A DNA stretch of 64,000 bases, from contig NZ_CP116619.1 of assembly GCF_030409055.1 (NCBI RefSeq), positions 1,583,628-1,647,627 on the forward strand. The letters run 5' to 3'. Below the pieces are notes generated by a model. That model searched no databases. It had not been told where the DNA came from and worked only from the letters and a program-made list of their open reading frames with translations. This stretch comes from Trichocoleus desertorum NBK24 (GTDB lineage Bacteria > Cyanobacteriota > Cyanobacteriia > FACHB-46). Below are positions 18,376 through 29,400 of the stretch, in pieces (the first letter of the stretch is position 1; every line of letters starts with the position of its first letter). The translations under genes were made by a program, and so were the position numbers.

Positions 18376-19683
18376 TTAGGCAGAAGGTTTGAGGCTTACG
18401 ACTCCATAGGCATCGGTTGAGAGATAGCGTTGGGCTGAGGCTTGCAAACTGGCAGCATCCAAGGCTTGAATGTGAGCGGGGTAGTGGAGGGCTGGGGCTA
18501 GATCTCCCACCATGGCTTGGTAGTAACCGTATAAACTAGCGCGATCGCTCGGTGTCTCATTGCCAAAGATAAACCGATTCGCGACTTGAGTCCGAACGCG
18601 GGCAATTTCTGCTTCTGTGACTGGCTCAGTCTGGATTCTGCGGATATGGTCCACGATCGCGGCTTCTACGACCGGGATATTTTCTGCGGGAAGCTGAGCC
18701 GAGATATAGAAGGCTCCCTGCATTTCGTAAGTGATGTTGCTAGCTGCAATGCTGCTGACAAGTCCTTTCTCTTCTCGCAAGTCGCGAATCAAACGGGCTG
18801 TGCGGCCTTGACCAATAATTGTCGCTAAGATATCCAGCGCATAGGTTTCTTGCAAATCGGCCAATCCGGGAGCACGCCACGCCATAACTAGGCGAGCTTG
18901 CTGCAAGCTGTCATCTACAAACTCTTGCCGCACAATGGTGTCAAAGGCAGGCTCTAGACTGTAGCTAGGCAAATCATGCAGGGAGGATTGAGCTGCGATC
19001 GCCGGACGATTGGCTTGCACTTTTGCCAATGCTGCCTCAACAATCTGAATCAATTCTTCTACAGGTAAATTACCTACCACAGCCGCAGTCATGGAATGCG
19101 GTTGGTAGTGCTGAGCGTGGAAGTCCCGCATTTGCTGAGGGGTGAGTTGCTCGATGACTGAGGTGGGGCCAAGCACCGGACGGCGATAGGGTAGTTTCTC
19201 GAAGGCTACTTCCATCGCTTTAGAAAAGGTACGGCGACGCGGATTATCGTCTGAGCGACGAATTTCTTCTAGAATCACCGAGCGCTCTCGTTCAAAGGCT
19301 TCATCAGCAATTTCTGCGTTCAGCACTACGTCCATTTGCAAAGGGGCTAGCTCTGCGAAGTCTTTGGGAGCAGTGGTGATGTAGTAGTGAGTGTAGTCTT
19401 GGCTAGTGGCAGCGTTCGTGACTGCGCCCCGCTCCTCAATCAAGCGCTCAAATTCTCCACTCGCCAGTTGTGCGGTTCCTTTGAAAACCATGTGCTCCAG
19501 AAAGTGAGCCATCCCATTAATGGCATCGGTTTCAACTGCGGAACCTACATTCAACCAAAGGTTAAGGTTGACCGCTTCGATCGGGAGCTGCTCTGCAACA
19601 ATCGTCAGGCCATTGGCTAAGCGACGAACCGTGGGCGCGTTCAGTCGGGGAGCATGGGGCGATTTGATCAGGGTTGGGGTCAT
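18376..19683 (-). CDS. M16 family zinc metallopeptidase (processing-peptidase-like)
   Basis: 435 residues, the size of a single mitochondrial-processing-peptidase-like subunit. The inverted zinc motif HFLEH lies at residues 60-64, with the downstream glutamate in the RSVILEEIRRS helix (about 130-142). The C-terminal half contains the R/Y pair region typical of M16B peptidases. No signal peptide, so it is cytosolic, unlike the two M16 proteins at 54.7-58.0 kb. Upstream of the fructosamine-kinase-like gene by 20 bp. Confidence 0.92.
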   Translation of the reverse strand: MTPTLIKSPHAPRLNAPTVRRLANGLTIVAEQLPIEAVNLNLWLNVGSAVETDAINGMAHFLEHMVFKGTAQLASGEFERLIEERGAVTNAATSQDYTHYYITTAPKDFAELAPLQMDVVLNAEIADEAFERERSVILEEIRRSDDNPRRRTFSKAMEVAFEKLPYRRPVLGPTSVIEQLTPQQMRDFHAQHYQPHSMTAAVVGNLPVEELIQIVEAALAKVQANRPAIAAQSSLHDLPSYSLEPAFDTIVRQEFVDDSLQQARLVMAWRAPGLADLQETYALDILATIIGQGRTARLIRDLREEKGLVSSIAASNITYEMQGAFYISAQLPAENIPVVEAAIVDHIRRIQTEPVTEAEIARVRTQVANRFIFGNETPSDRASLYGYYQAMVGDLAPALHYPAHIQALDAASLQASAQRYLSTDAYGVVSLKPSA

Positions 19684-20196
19684 GGATCTTCCGAACAGGC
19701 TGAGTTCTTAATCTATCTTAGTAAGCGTAGGAGTACTGTTAGCTAAATGATTACAAGTCCACAACAATTCGTGAAATTGCTGGTGGAACTAAAGCGATCG
19801 CCAAGCGGCACCCATCCAACGCCCACGCAACTGAGTAAACAACAATATTGCATCGGCTAAGCAGCCAAAACCACGACGGTGAGGAGATGCGATGGCTGTC
19901 TGAGCGATCGGTGTGAGTCTAGCAAACCCTTAGTTTAATGGGGGCACCGATTTCTACCGCCACTATAGTCTGAGAGACGCTGAGGAACTGCGCTGTTTCT
20001 TCAAGATTCGATGTAGGAATGATTTCTATTTGTTGAAGCTAGTCAGCCTCGACACCTCTAAGGCAGTGTTAGCCAAGCGATCGCTGGTTTTAAGCCAAGT
20101 TCAAAACAGCAATTCAAAACCACCTTTCGTTTAGGGAAAAGCAGCATCCGTCTATAATTTATTAAGAAATATAAAGAAGTTAAGAATTTAGCGTTT
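19684..20196. other. Intergenic region upstream of crtD and the M16 gene
   Basis: 513 bp between divergent genes. It contains three HIP1-type sites (near 19796, 19906 and 20080) and an AT-rich stretch at 20150-20190 that probably includes the crtD promoter. I see no gene or RNA motif. Confidence 0.45.
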
Positions 20197-21711
20197 ATGG
20201 GCAGCAAAGGCGATCGCGTCGTCGTGGGAGGAGCAGGAATTGGGGGCCTGACCGCAGCCGCATTACTGGCTCATCGCGGTTATCAAGTTTTAGTTTTAGA
20301 TCAAGCTTTATTGCCGGGGGGTTGTGCCTCTACGTTCAAGCGACGTGGCTTTACCTTTGATGTAGGGGCCACTCAAGTTGCGGGGTTAGAACCGGGTGGC
20401 ATTCACCATCGGATTTTTAGCGAGTTGGAGATTGAGCTACCGGAAGCGACTCCCTGCGACCCTGCCTGTGCGGTCTATCTTCCAGGTGAAAGCGACCCCA
20501 TCAGTGTTTGGCGCGATCGCGATCAGTGGCAAGCCGAGCGCCAACAACAATTTCCTGGGAGTGAGCCATTTTGGCAGCTTTTAGCAGATTTATTTCGCTA
20601 CAGTTGGGCGTTTCAAGGTCGCGATCCCATTCTGCCGCCACGCAGTATCTGGGATTTTTGGCAGTTAACCAAAGCGGTGCGTCCCGATACGCTTCTAACG
20701 CTGCCCCACACCTTTTCAACTGTGGGGGATGCGTTGCGTGGCTATCGCCTCGCCGATAACCTACGGCTGCGCACCTTCTTAGACTTGCAACTGAAGCTGT
20801 ACTCTCAAGTCGATGCGGAAAATACGGCTCTCCTTTATGCGGCCACAGCCTTGGGAGTTTCTCAAGCGCCCCACGGGTTGTATCACTTGCAGGGCAGTAT
20901 GCAGGTGTTGAGCGATCGCCTGGTGCAAGCCCTAGAGCGTGATGGGGGGCGTTTGCTAATGCGCCATAGTGTCGAGCAGATTCATGTAGAAGCAGGCGTG
21001 GTAAAGGCGGTCACAATTCGCAACCAGAAAACAGATGAGACCTGGACAGAACCCGCTGATCAGGTGGTGGCAAATGTGACCGTACAAAACTTGGTGCCCT
21101 TGCTAGGCACAGCCATGCCCTCTGGTTATCAGCAACGAGTCCATAAATTGCCTCAAGCTTCTGGAGCTTTTGTAATTTATCTCGGTGTGGATCAAAGTGC
21201 CATTCCTGCGGGCTGCCCGCCCCATCTCCAGTTTCTCTACGATTACGATGGGCCAATTGGGGAAAATAACTCGTTGTTTGTTTCAGTCAGTCATCCGGGT
21301 GATGGGCGCGCTCCTGAGGGTCAGGCGACGATTGTAGCTTCTTCTTTTACCAATCCGACGCTGTGGTGGCAGTGTCCTGACTATGAAAGTTTGAAGCAAC
21401 AGTACACCGAAACTGCGATCGCTCGACTGGGGCAATTCTTCCACCTCACTCCAGAAACCATCTTGCACCAGGAAGCAGCGACACCCCGAACTTTTGCTCA
21501 CTACACCGGACGCGAGCAAGGCATTGTGGGCGGGATTGGGCAACGAGTCAGCACCTTCGGCCCCTTTGGGTTCGCCAACCGCACGCCGATTCAGAAGCTC
21601 TGGTTGGTGGGCGACTCGACTCATCCTGGTGAAGGTACTGCGGGAGTTAGTTACTCAGCCCTGACAGTTGTTCGACAAATTGAGGCACACTCAAAGGAGG
21701 GCAGGTCATAG
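20197..21711 (+). CDS. crtD: Carotenoid 3',4'-desaturase CrtD
   Basis: 504 residues. FAD-binding motif at the N terminus (VVVGGAGIGGLTAAALLA, then VLDQ), followed by PGGCASTFKRRGFTFDVGA, typical of carotenoid desaturases. C-terminal FAD-contact block LWLVGDSTHPGEGTAGVSYS. Overall sequence fits the cyanobacterial CrtD group, which desaturates the C-3',4' bond on the way to myxol glycosides (myxoxanthophyll). Membrane-associated. A GT41 gene follows after 35 bp on the same strand, so crtD may be the first gene of a four-gene operon reaching 30717. Confidence 0.9.
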   Translation: MGSKGDRVVVGGAGIGGLTAAALLAHRGYQVLVLDQALLPGGCASTFKRRGFTFDVGATQVAGLEPGGIHHRIFSELEIELPEATPCDPACAVYLPGESDPISVWRDRDQWQAERQQQFPGSEPFWQLLADLFRYSWAFQGRDPILPPRSIWDFWQLTKAVRPDTLLTLPHTFSTVGDALRGYRLADNLRLRTFLDLQLKLYSQVDAENTALLYAATALGVSQAPHGLYHLQGSMQVLSDRLVQALERDGGRLLMRHSVEQIHVEAGVVKAVTIRNQKTDETWTEPADQVVANVTVQNLVPLLGTAMPSGYQQRVHKLPQASGAFVIYLGVDQSAIPAGCPPHLQFLYDYDGPIGENNSLFVSVSHPGDGRAPEGQATIVASSFTNPTLWWQCPDYESLKQQYTETAIARLGQFFHLTPETILHQEAATPRTFAHYTGREQGIVGGIGQRVSTFGPFGFANRTPIQKLWLVGDSTHPGEGTAGVSYSALTVVRQIEAHSKEGRS

Positions 21712-21746
21712 GCTTGTCATGATTTCTCCGGCGATCGCAAATTCTT

Positions 21747-24074
21747 ATGGGGACAACTTGGGCAGCGCTGCATCGTGAGGCAGGTTCCCTCCAAGCACAG
21801 GGACGCTTTCAGGAAGCAGAGCAGCAATATCAAGCTATTTTGCAAGCACAGAGTCAGGCAGACTCAGTTTGGCAGGACTTAGGCTGGCTCTACTACCAAA
21901 TGGGGCAATACCCATTAGCCGCCCAAGCTCTGCTGAAAGCTCTAGAACTCAATCGACTGCAAGCCAACTATCACTACAAGTTGGGGTTAGTTTGGGAAAA
22001 ACTGGGCGATCGCACTCAGGCCATGCAAGCCCACCGCAACGCGATTCAATTGGATGAACAACTGAGTGACGCCTACAGCGAGCTAGGACGGTTATTAGTG
22101 GCATCCGGCAAGCTGGATGAAGCCGAGCAAGTGTATCAGCAAGCGATCGCCGTTCATCCCCAGCAAGCTCAGAGCTATTTTCAGCTAGGTCAAGTTTTAG
22201 GGGCTAAGGCCCAACTGCCAGAAGCGATTAAAGCCTATGAGGTCGCTCACCAACTCAATCCTGCGGACTCTCGGATTTTGCAGGAATTGGGTCAAGCTCT
22301 GGAACTGCAAGCCAGCCGCTACCAAGCACGAGCCGCTTTTTACTTGGGGGCCAGTTTCTACTGCCAAGAAAAATATGCAGCCGCCGCAGAGCAATACCAA
22401 GAATTTATCCACATCCCCAATCCAGAAGCAGCAGCGGCAACGATGCAGCGGGCCTATAAATATTTGGGAGAGTGCTTTCAAAAACTAGAGCAGCCTACTG
22501 AGGCGATCGCTCTCTATGAACAAGGCATTCAACGCTACCCGGAAGCTGAGGCGTTTTACTACGAGCTGATAGCGCTGCTGCAAAATTCTGGGCAAGTTGA
22601 GCAGGCAATCGTGGTTGCAACTCAAGGCTTACAACAGTTGCCCGACGATCTGCATTTGCTCCGAGCCAAGCACTTGATGCTACCCATTTTGTATCGAAAT
22701 TCCGCAGAAATTGAGCAATGGAGAAAGCATTTTATTTCAGGATTAAATCACTTAGCTCAAACTCTCAGCTTAGACACTCCTGAAGCTCAGAAAAAAGCTC
22801 TTTTAGGGATTGGCTACCAAACCAATTTTTACCTCCAATATCAAGGAAAAGATGATTTAGCGCTACAGGTTCAGTATGGGCAACTAATGCACCAAATCAT
22901 GGCTGTCAACTATCCAGATTGGGTAAAACCAATTCCAATTCAAAGCCCCAGGCCAGAGACAAATCGACCACAAAAAATTCGAGTGGGTTATATTTCTATC
23001 TTGTTGTGGCAGCATACAGTAGGCAAACTCTTTATCAATTGGATTCGCTACCATGACCCAGAGAGATTCGAGCTGTACTGCTATCACCTAGGTCAGCCAG
23101 TTGACCAAGCAACAGAACAAATTCGGCAACATAGCCATCAATTTCATCACCTACCCCTACAAGAAGTTTTAGACACAGATTTCCAAACGGTAGGTAGAAA
23201 AATTCGGGCCGATCAACTCGACATCTTGGTATTTCTAGATATTGGCATGCATCCCTTTGTGACCTCACTTGCTGGATTGCGACTGGCTCCGATTCAATGC
23301 GTAACTTGGGGGCATCCCATTACATCCGGTTCCCCCACCATCGATTATTTCCTCTCTAGCGATTTGATGGAACCAGAAGCAGCAGAAGCTCACTATTCAG
23401 AAAAGTTAGTTCGTCTACCCAATATTGGCATTAGTTACAGCAAACCAGAACTGCCACCTTTATCCAAATCACGGGCAGATTTCCAGATTCGACCAGACGC
23501 GATCGCCTATTTGTGTTGCCAATCCTTATTCAAATATCTACCTCAATACGACTATATTTTTCCAGTCATCGCTCAGCGAGTCCCACAAGCCCAATTTATT
23601 TTTATTACTAGTTTTAATCCTGCACTCACTCAGCAATTTGAACAACGCTTAGAAACCGCCTTTACTCAATGTCAACTTAACTACCGATCGCATTGCCTCA
23701 TTTTGCCAAAGCAGAGCCAAACAGACTACTGGCAAATCAATCTGCTCTCCGATATTTTTCTAGATACTTTTTCCTGGTCGGGGGGCAATACCACCTTAGA
23801 GGCGATCCCTTGCAGCTTACCCATCGTGACTTGCCCAGGCGAGTTTATGCGGGGACGACATTCTTACGCAATTTTGCAGATGCTGGGTGTAACTGCAACA
23901 ATTGCTAAAGACGAAGCAACATACATCGAAATTGCCGTTAAATTAGGTTTGGATTGCGATTGGCGAAATAAGATTATTCGGGAAATGCGCGATCGCCAAC
24001 CCTTTCTTTATGATGATTTAGCTTGTGTCAAGGCTTTAGAAAATTTCTATCGACGAGTCATTGAGAATCACTAA
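21747..24074 (+). CDS. TPR-GT41 glycosyltransferase (SPINDLY/OGT-like), first of three
   Basis: 775 residues. Residues about 1-300 are TPRs (ADSVWQDLGWLYYQMGQYPLA and similar 34-residue units). A helical connector follows, then a GT41 domain (about 410-775) starting KIRVGYISILLWQHTVGKLF. Markers: His codon at 23013-23015 in WQHTVG, PIQCVTWGHPITSG, the UDP-contacting Lys in QSLFKYLPQYD and the Asp in FLDTFSWSGGNTTLEA. Eukaryotic and some bacterial relatives transfer GlcNAc or fucose to Ser/Thr or glucose to Asn; donor and acceptor are unknown here. Cytosolic. Paralogous to the next two genes over most of its length; it lies 35 bp after crtD and 66 bp before the second copy. Confidence 0.9.
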   Translation: MGTTWAALHREAGSLQAQGRFQEAEQQYQAILQAQSQADSVWQDLGWLYYQMGQYPLAAQALLKALELNRLQANYHYKLGLVWEKLGDRTQAMQAHRNAIQLDEQLSDAYSELGRLLVASGKLDEAEQVYQQAIAVHPQQAQSYFQLGQVLGAKAQLPEAIKAYEVAHQLNPADSRILQELGQALELQASRYQARAAFYLGASFYCQEKYAAAAEQYQEFIHIPNPEAAAATMQRAYKYLGECFQKLEQPTEAIALYEQGIQRYPEAEAFYYELIALLQNSGQVEQAIVVATQGLQQLPDDLHLLRAKHLMLPILYRNSAEIEQWRKHFISGLNHLAQTLSLDTPEAQKKALLGIGYQTNFYLQYQGKDDLALQVQYGQLMHQIMAVNYPDWVKPIPIQSPRPETNRPQKIRVGYISILLWQHTVGKLFINWIRYHDPERFELYCYHLGQPVDQATEQIRQHSHQFHHLPLQEVLDTDFQTVGRKIRADQLDILVFLDIGMHPFVTSLAGLRLAPIQCVTWGHPITSGSPTIDYFLSSDLMEPEAAEAHYSEKLVRLPNIGISYSKPELPPLSKSRADFQIRPDAIAYLCCQSLFKYLPQYDYIFPVIAQRVPQAQFIFITSFNPALTQQFEQRLETAFTQCQLNYRSHCLILPKQSQTDYWQINLLSDIFLDTFSWSGGNTTLEAIPCSLPIVTCPGEFMRGRHSYAILQMLGVTATIAKDEATYIEIAVKLGLDCDWRNKIIREMRDRQPFLYDDLACVKALENFYRRVIENH

Positions 24075-24140
24075 AGCAGTGAGCCATTTTCACTCTATAT
24101 AACTACTTCTGTTCAGGCATAGCCGAGGTACAAAAACAGC

Positions 24141-26411
24141 ATGGGAACTTGGCAAAATTTATACCAAGAAGCAACGGCTCTACAAAAGCAAAACTCCTTT
24201 ACAGAAGCAGAAAAAAAATATCGACAAGCTCTACAATTAGACCCAAAACAGGGAGAAATTTGGAGTGATTTAGGGCATCTTTATTATCAAATTAGTCGCT
24301 CTCAAGATGCTTTATCAATGCTCTTACAAGCACTAGAAGTAAGCCGTTTTGTCCCTCTCTATCACTACCGCTTGGGGCTTGTGTTTGAGCAACTTCAGCA
24401 AATCGAGCCAGCGATTCAAGCTTATCAAAATACAATCAAACTAGATGCTAAATGGATAGAAGCTTACTTAGCATTAGGGCGCATCTTTTTAGCACAAGCT
24501 CAATATGATCCTGCAATTCATAACTACCTGATCGCTCATGATCTCAATCCTCGTGACGCCAAAATCCTGGTTGAATTAGGGCAAGCTTACGAATCGAAAG
24601 CCCATGACTCAGAGCTAAAATCTGCCTTCTACTTAGGCTTTAGTTATTACCGCCAGGGCAATTATCTAGCAGCCAGTGAACAGTATCAGAAGTTTTTAGA
24701 TTCCCCTACACCTGGAATTGCATCGGAAGCAATCCAGCGGGTTTATCGTTATCTGGGCGACTCGCTGCAACACCTGAATCAACCGGAGCGTACTGCCGAA
24801 GTCTACCAGGCTGCGACCCAACTTTACCCTCAAAGTGCTGACTTTCACATTAATTTGATTGCGGCCTTACGGACTAGCGGCAACACCTCAGCTGCGATCG
24901 CCGCCGCCAATACAGCGGCCCAATTTTTTCCGGATATGGTACTGTTCGAGCGCGATCGCCACCTCATTTTGCCTATTCTTTATGAGTCAACCGGAGAAAT
25001 CCAAGTTTATCGCCAGCAATTTACCCAGGGTTTGGCTCAACTGATTCAACAAATTCAGTCAAGTCCTAATACTAATAGTAAAGAAGTTCGCGCCAATCTC
25101 TTAAAAAGCCTAGGGGCACAAACCAATTTTTATTTACATTATCAAGGCCAGAATGATGTTGAATTGCAAGTTCAATTCTCTCAGCTATTACACGAATTAA
25201 TGTCTGCTCAGTATCCTCAATGGGCAAAATCTTTAACAACTAAGTCATTAGATAGCAACAGAAAAATTCGTGTCGGATATATTTCCACTTGTATGTGGAA
25301 GCAAACGGTTGGAGTGCTATTTTCTGGCTGGCTACGATATTGCGATCGCCAGAAATTTGAGGTTTATTCCTATCACTTACATCCCCATTCAGATGAGTAT
25401 ACAGAAAAGTTCAAGGCTTCTAGTGATGTTTTTCGCCACTTGCCTGTAAAGGAAGCGATCGAGTTGGATTATATCCAAGGGGTTGATGAACAAATCAGAA
25501 AAGATGAGCTTGATATTTTGGTATTTCTGGATGTGGGAATGCATCCTTATATGAGTTTATTTTCTAGTTTACGTCTGGCCCCAGTTCAGTGTGTTACTTG
25601 GGGGCATCCAGTGACTACAGGTTCTCCCAGCATCGACTATTTCCTATCGAGTGAATTGATGGAGCCTGAAGATGCAGACGAACATTATTCAGAAAAGCTT
25701 ATACGTCTACCTAATATTAGTATTGCTTACAGTCCACCTAACTTGAGCGAAGTCACAAAAACTCGTGCAGACTTTGGCTTAAGAGAGGATGCAGTTCTAT
25801 ACCTATCCTGCCAAACTCTATTCAAATATTTGCCTCAGTATGATTATATTTTTGCTGCGATCGCTCAACAGGTGCCACAAGCCCAATTTGCATTTATCGC
25901 CCACAAAAGTGCCGCAATTACTAATAAATTCTCTCAACGTTTAGAGCGAGCCTTTACAGAGTATGGCCTTAAAAGTACTGATTATTGCGTCATTTTACCC
26001 CGCCAGGGACACAGTAGCTACTTAAGTTTAAATCGTATTGCAGATGTATTTCTAGATACCTTTAGTTGGTCGGGAGGTAATACGGCACTAGAGGCGATTG
26101 CTTGTCATTTACCTATTGTGACTTGCCCCGGACAAATGATGCGGAGTCGTCATTCTTTTGGCATCTTAAAGCAGTTGGGAATCAGCGAAACAACTGCTGC
26201 TTCCGAAGCAGAATACATTGAAATTGCCGCTCGTTTAGGCTTGGAACCAAAATGGCGTCATCAAATTTCCCAAAGAATCCATGCTGTCCACCCGCGTTTG
26301 TATGACGATATTACCTGTGTAAAGGCATTGGAAAATTTTTATCAGCAGGTTGTTCATCAAGCTCTTATAGGTAAGTCTCCAAACAATTTTGAATTCAAAA
26401 ACAATGACTAA
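24141..26411 (+). CDS. TPR-GT41 glycosyltransferase, second of three, with an active-site His replaced
   Basis: 756 residues, same plan as the preceding gene: TPRs (about 1-280), connector, GT41 domain (about 372-745). The Lys of QTLFKYLPQYD and the Asp of FLDTFSWSGGNTALEA are kept. The motif read WQHTVGKLF in the first copy is here WKQTVGVLF, so Gln (codon 25302-25304) stands where the other two have His. That His aligns by eye with the conserved active-site His of OGT-like enzymes, so this copy may be altered in activity or specificity. The gene looks AT-richer than its neighbours. Its last 8 bases overlap the start of the fusion gene (ATGACTAA), which suggests translational coupling. Confidence 0.9.
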   Translation: MGTWQNLYQEATALQKQNSFTEAEKKYRQALQLDPKQGEIWSDLGHLYYQISRSQDALSMLLQALEVSRFVPLYHYRLGLVFEQLQQIEPAIQAYQNTIKLDAKWIEAYLALGRIFLAQAQYDPAIHNYLIAHDLNPRDAKILVELGQAYESKAHDSELKSAFYLGFSYYRQGNYLAASEQYQKFLDSPTPGIASEAIQRVYRYLGDSLQHLNQPERTAEVYQAATQLYPQSADFHINLIAALRTSGNTSAAIAAANTAAQFFPDMVLFERDRHLILPILYESTGEIQVYRQQFTQGLAQLIQQIQSSPNTNSKEVRANLLKSLGAQTNFYLHYQGQNDVELQVQFSQLLHELMSAQYPQWAKSLTTKSLDSNRKIRVGYISTCMWKQTVGVLFSGWLRYCDRQKFEVYSYHLHPHSDEYTEKFKASSDVFRHLPVKEAIELDYIQGVDEQIRKDELDILVFLDVGMHPYMSLFSSLRLAPVQCVTWGHPVTTGSPSIDYFLSSELMEPEDADEHYSEKLIRLPNISIAYSPPNLSEVTKTRADFGLREDAVLYLSCQTLFKYLPQYDYIFAAIAQQVPQAQFAFIAHKSAAITNKFSQRLERAFTEYGLKSTDYCVILPRQGHSSYLSLNRIADVFLDTFSWSGGNTALEAIACHLPIVTCPGQMMRSRHSFGILKQLGISETTAASEAEYIEIAARLGLEPKWRHQISQRIHAVHPRLYDDITCVKALENFYQQVVHQALIGKSPNNFEFKNND

Positions 26412-29400
26412 TCAGTTCATTCAGCAAACAGCAAATCCCTTAAAGCTATATCTAGGCTGTGGTCGTAAAATCAAACCAGGATATATCAATGTTGATCAAT
26501 ATTTAGTAGGTCCAAACATTACCCAAATGGATGTTTTTAATCTGCCATTTGGCCCGAATAGCGTGGATGAAATTTTTACCGAGCACATGCTAGAGCATCT
26601 CAGTAAGCACGAGGTACCTCTAGTATTAAAGGAGTGGGCTAGAGTCCTCAAGGCAGAGGGCCAGCTCGTAATGAATTTGCCCAACTTAGAATGGTGCTTG
26701 CGGCAATGGCTTGACAAACCAGAATCAGAGCGCTGGGGCTGGCAGCTTGATACTATTTTTGGTCTTCAAAGCCATCCGGGTGAGTTTCATAAAACTGGTT
26801 TTACCGCTCCTCGATTACGTCAATTACTCGCAAAAGCTGGCTTTCGTGACATTAGTATTGCAGATTGTTGGTCCCACGAACAAAGCTGTTTTTGGATAGA
26901 AGCTAGTAAAGCTCCTAAAAATATAAGTTCCTTAGACAAAGTGGCTTATTCCACTAGTATCGTTGTACCCTGGTGGGATCACGGTGAGCTATTAGAAATT
27001 TGGGAACGCAACTTAAAGCATTTGTCTAACATTGAAATTATTTTTGTTGACAACGGTAGTCAAACCCCCACTAGAGATGCCTTAAAGAAATTTTGTCAAA
27101 CTCATAATATTAAGCTAATTCGCAATTCTGAGAACCGAGGTTTTGCCGCAGCAAACAATCAAGGTATTCAAGTCGCCAGCAATGAGTATATTCTATTTCT
27201 TAATAACGACATTGAGGTGCTAACTGCTCCAGTTCCCTACCTATGTCAGCTTGCTGGAGAAGGAGTGGCAGGCCCAGGTCCTAAACAAACTGAAACCGGA
27301 GAAGTTTATTTAGAAGGCTGGGCTTTGTGTGTCAAAAAACAGGTTTTAGAAAGCTTTTGTGGCTGGTGCGAAGACTATGGACCAGGATATTGGGATGATG
27401 TTGACTTCTGCCATCGCGCTAAATCCAGTGGGTATTCCCTCACTCCAATTCCTGAAGATATTAAACATCAATTATTTACTCACAGCCAAAATACAACAGG
27501 TCGAGATGGGCGACTTAATCAATTAAAATTACATGTCCGTAATCGCGGCCTTTTTATTCAAAAGTATTACATGAATAAAATGCCTAAGATTGTCATTGAC
27601 GGCATGTTTTTCCAGTTTTCCCATACTGGTATTGCTCGTGTTTGGTCAACTTTATTAACAGAATGGTCTAGGAGCAATTTTGCTGATTATCTTTTAGTGT
27701 TAGACCGCAATGGTTCTGCACCGAGAGTGCCTGGCATTCGCTACCGTCTCATCCCACCCTATAGCTATAGCAATGCGGCTCTCGATCGCGCCATCCTCCA
27801 GCAAATTTGTGATGAGGAGCAGGCCAGCTTATTCATTTCCACTTATTACACAACTCCGATTTCAACGCCTTCGGTATTCATGGCTTACGATATGATTCCG
27901 GAGCAGATTGGGTGGAATGTAGATGAGTTTATGTGGCGGGCAAAACATTATGCTATTCAACATGCCGATCGCTACATTGCAATTTCGCAAAATACTGCGC
28001 GAGACTTAGTTAAGCTCTTTCCCTACATTTCTCCGGAAGCGATTGCCGTTGCACCTTGTGGAGTACAACCCAGCTTTGTCCCGGCTGATGATATAGAAGT
28101 GGATGGATTTAAGCAGAAACACCAGATTACGCGGCCCTATTTCTTGATGGTCGGCACGAGAAACGGCTACAAGAATACTATTTTGTTCTGTAAAGCCTTT
28201 GCGAAACTCACGAATGCTGCCGACTTCAGTATTGTTTGTACGGGCGGCAACCCTACTCTAGAGCCTGAGCTGAGTGCTTGCTTACCTGTGAGTACGAGAG
28301 TTCACCTTCTGCAACTCAATGATGCCGAATTACGAACTGCCTATGCTGGGGCGATCGCGCTCGTATACCCCTCTCAGTATGAAGGCTTTGGGCTACCTAT
28401 CTTAGAAGCAATGGCTTGTGGTTGCCCTGTCATTACTTGCCCTAATAGCTCCATCCCAGAGGTAGCAGGTCAAGCTGCCCTCTACGTGAATGACTCGGAT
28501 GTTGCAGGGCTAACGGCTGCTCTGCAAAATGTGCAGAATTCAGCTTTACGTAACTCCTTGACCAAAGCAGGCTTAGAGCAGGCTAAACAATTCTCCTGGC
28601 TCCAAATGGCGAAAACTGTGAGTGAGACGTTGATGATAGCGGCTCAGAAAGTAACTCCCTTGACACCCTACAGCGCTCCAATGACGATCGCAGCGGTGGA
28701 CAATCGACGCTTGATTGCTTTAGATAATGACTCTGATAGCAATGATAGTGGCCCTAATAACAGCCCTAGCAACCAAGCGACTCCGCCATCTCAGCCTGTA
28801 GCGCTCCCTTTACCCACTCCACCAGACAGCCGCGAAGCTTATGAGCAGTATCAACAGATGGGCAGAAGCTTGTTAGCCGAGCACCAACTCGAAGATGCGA
28901 TTCAAGCTTTTGACAAAGCCCATCAGTTAAGCCCGCGCGATCCAGTGGCTTTGCATGATTTAGGCAGAGCTTACAAAGCCAAGGCAAATGAATCTCGCAT
29001 GCGGGCTGACTTTTACCTAGGGTTTGCTTTATATCGTCAAGGCAAATATCAAGCTGCGATCGAGCGGTACCAGAAATTCTTAGCAAGCGACAAAGTAGGG
29101 GTTGCCCCGGAGTTGATTCAGCGAGTTTACAAGTGCTTGGGTGACTGCTTCCAGCGCTTGGGCCAGTACGACGCAGCCATTCAGGTTTACCAGGAAGCGG
29201 TACAGGCTTACCCGATCGCCAAGCTTTATTTTGACCTCATTTCTGCCCTGCGAGACAACGGCCAAACTGAAGCCGCGATCGCCACTGCCACTCAAGCCTT
29301 GAGCTTAATCCCCAACGATTTTTCGCTCAAGTTAGCTCAGCAGCTTACCTTGCCAATTCTGTACGAAAGTGTGGCAGAAATTGCCGAGACTCGGCGGTAC

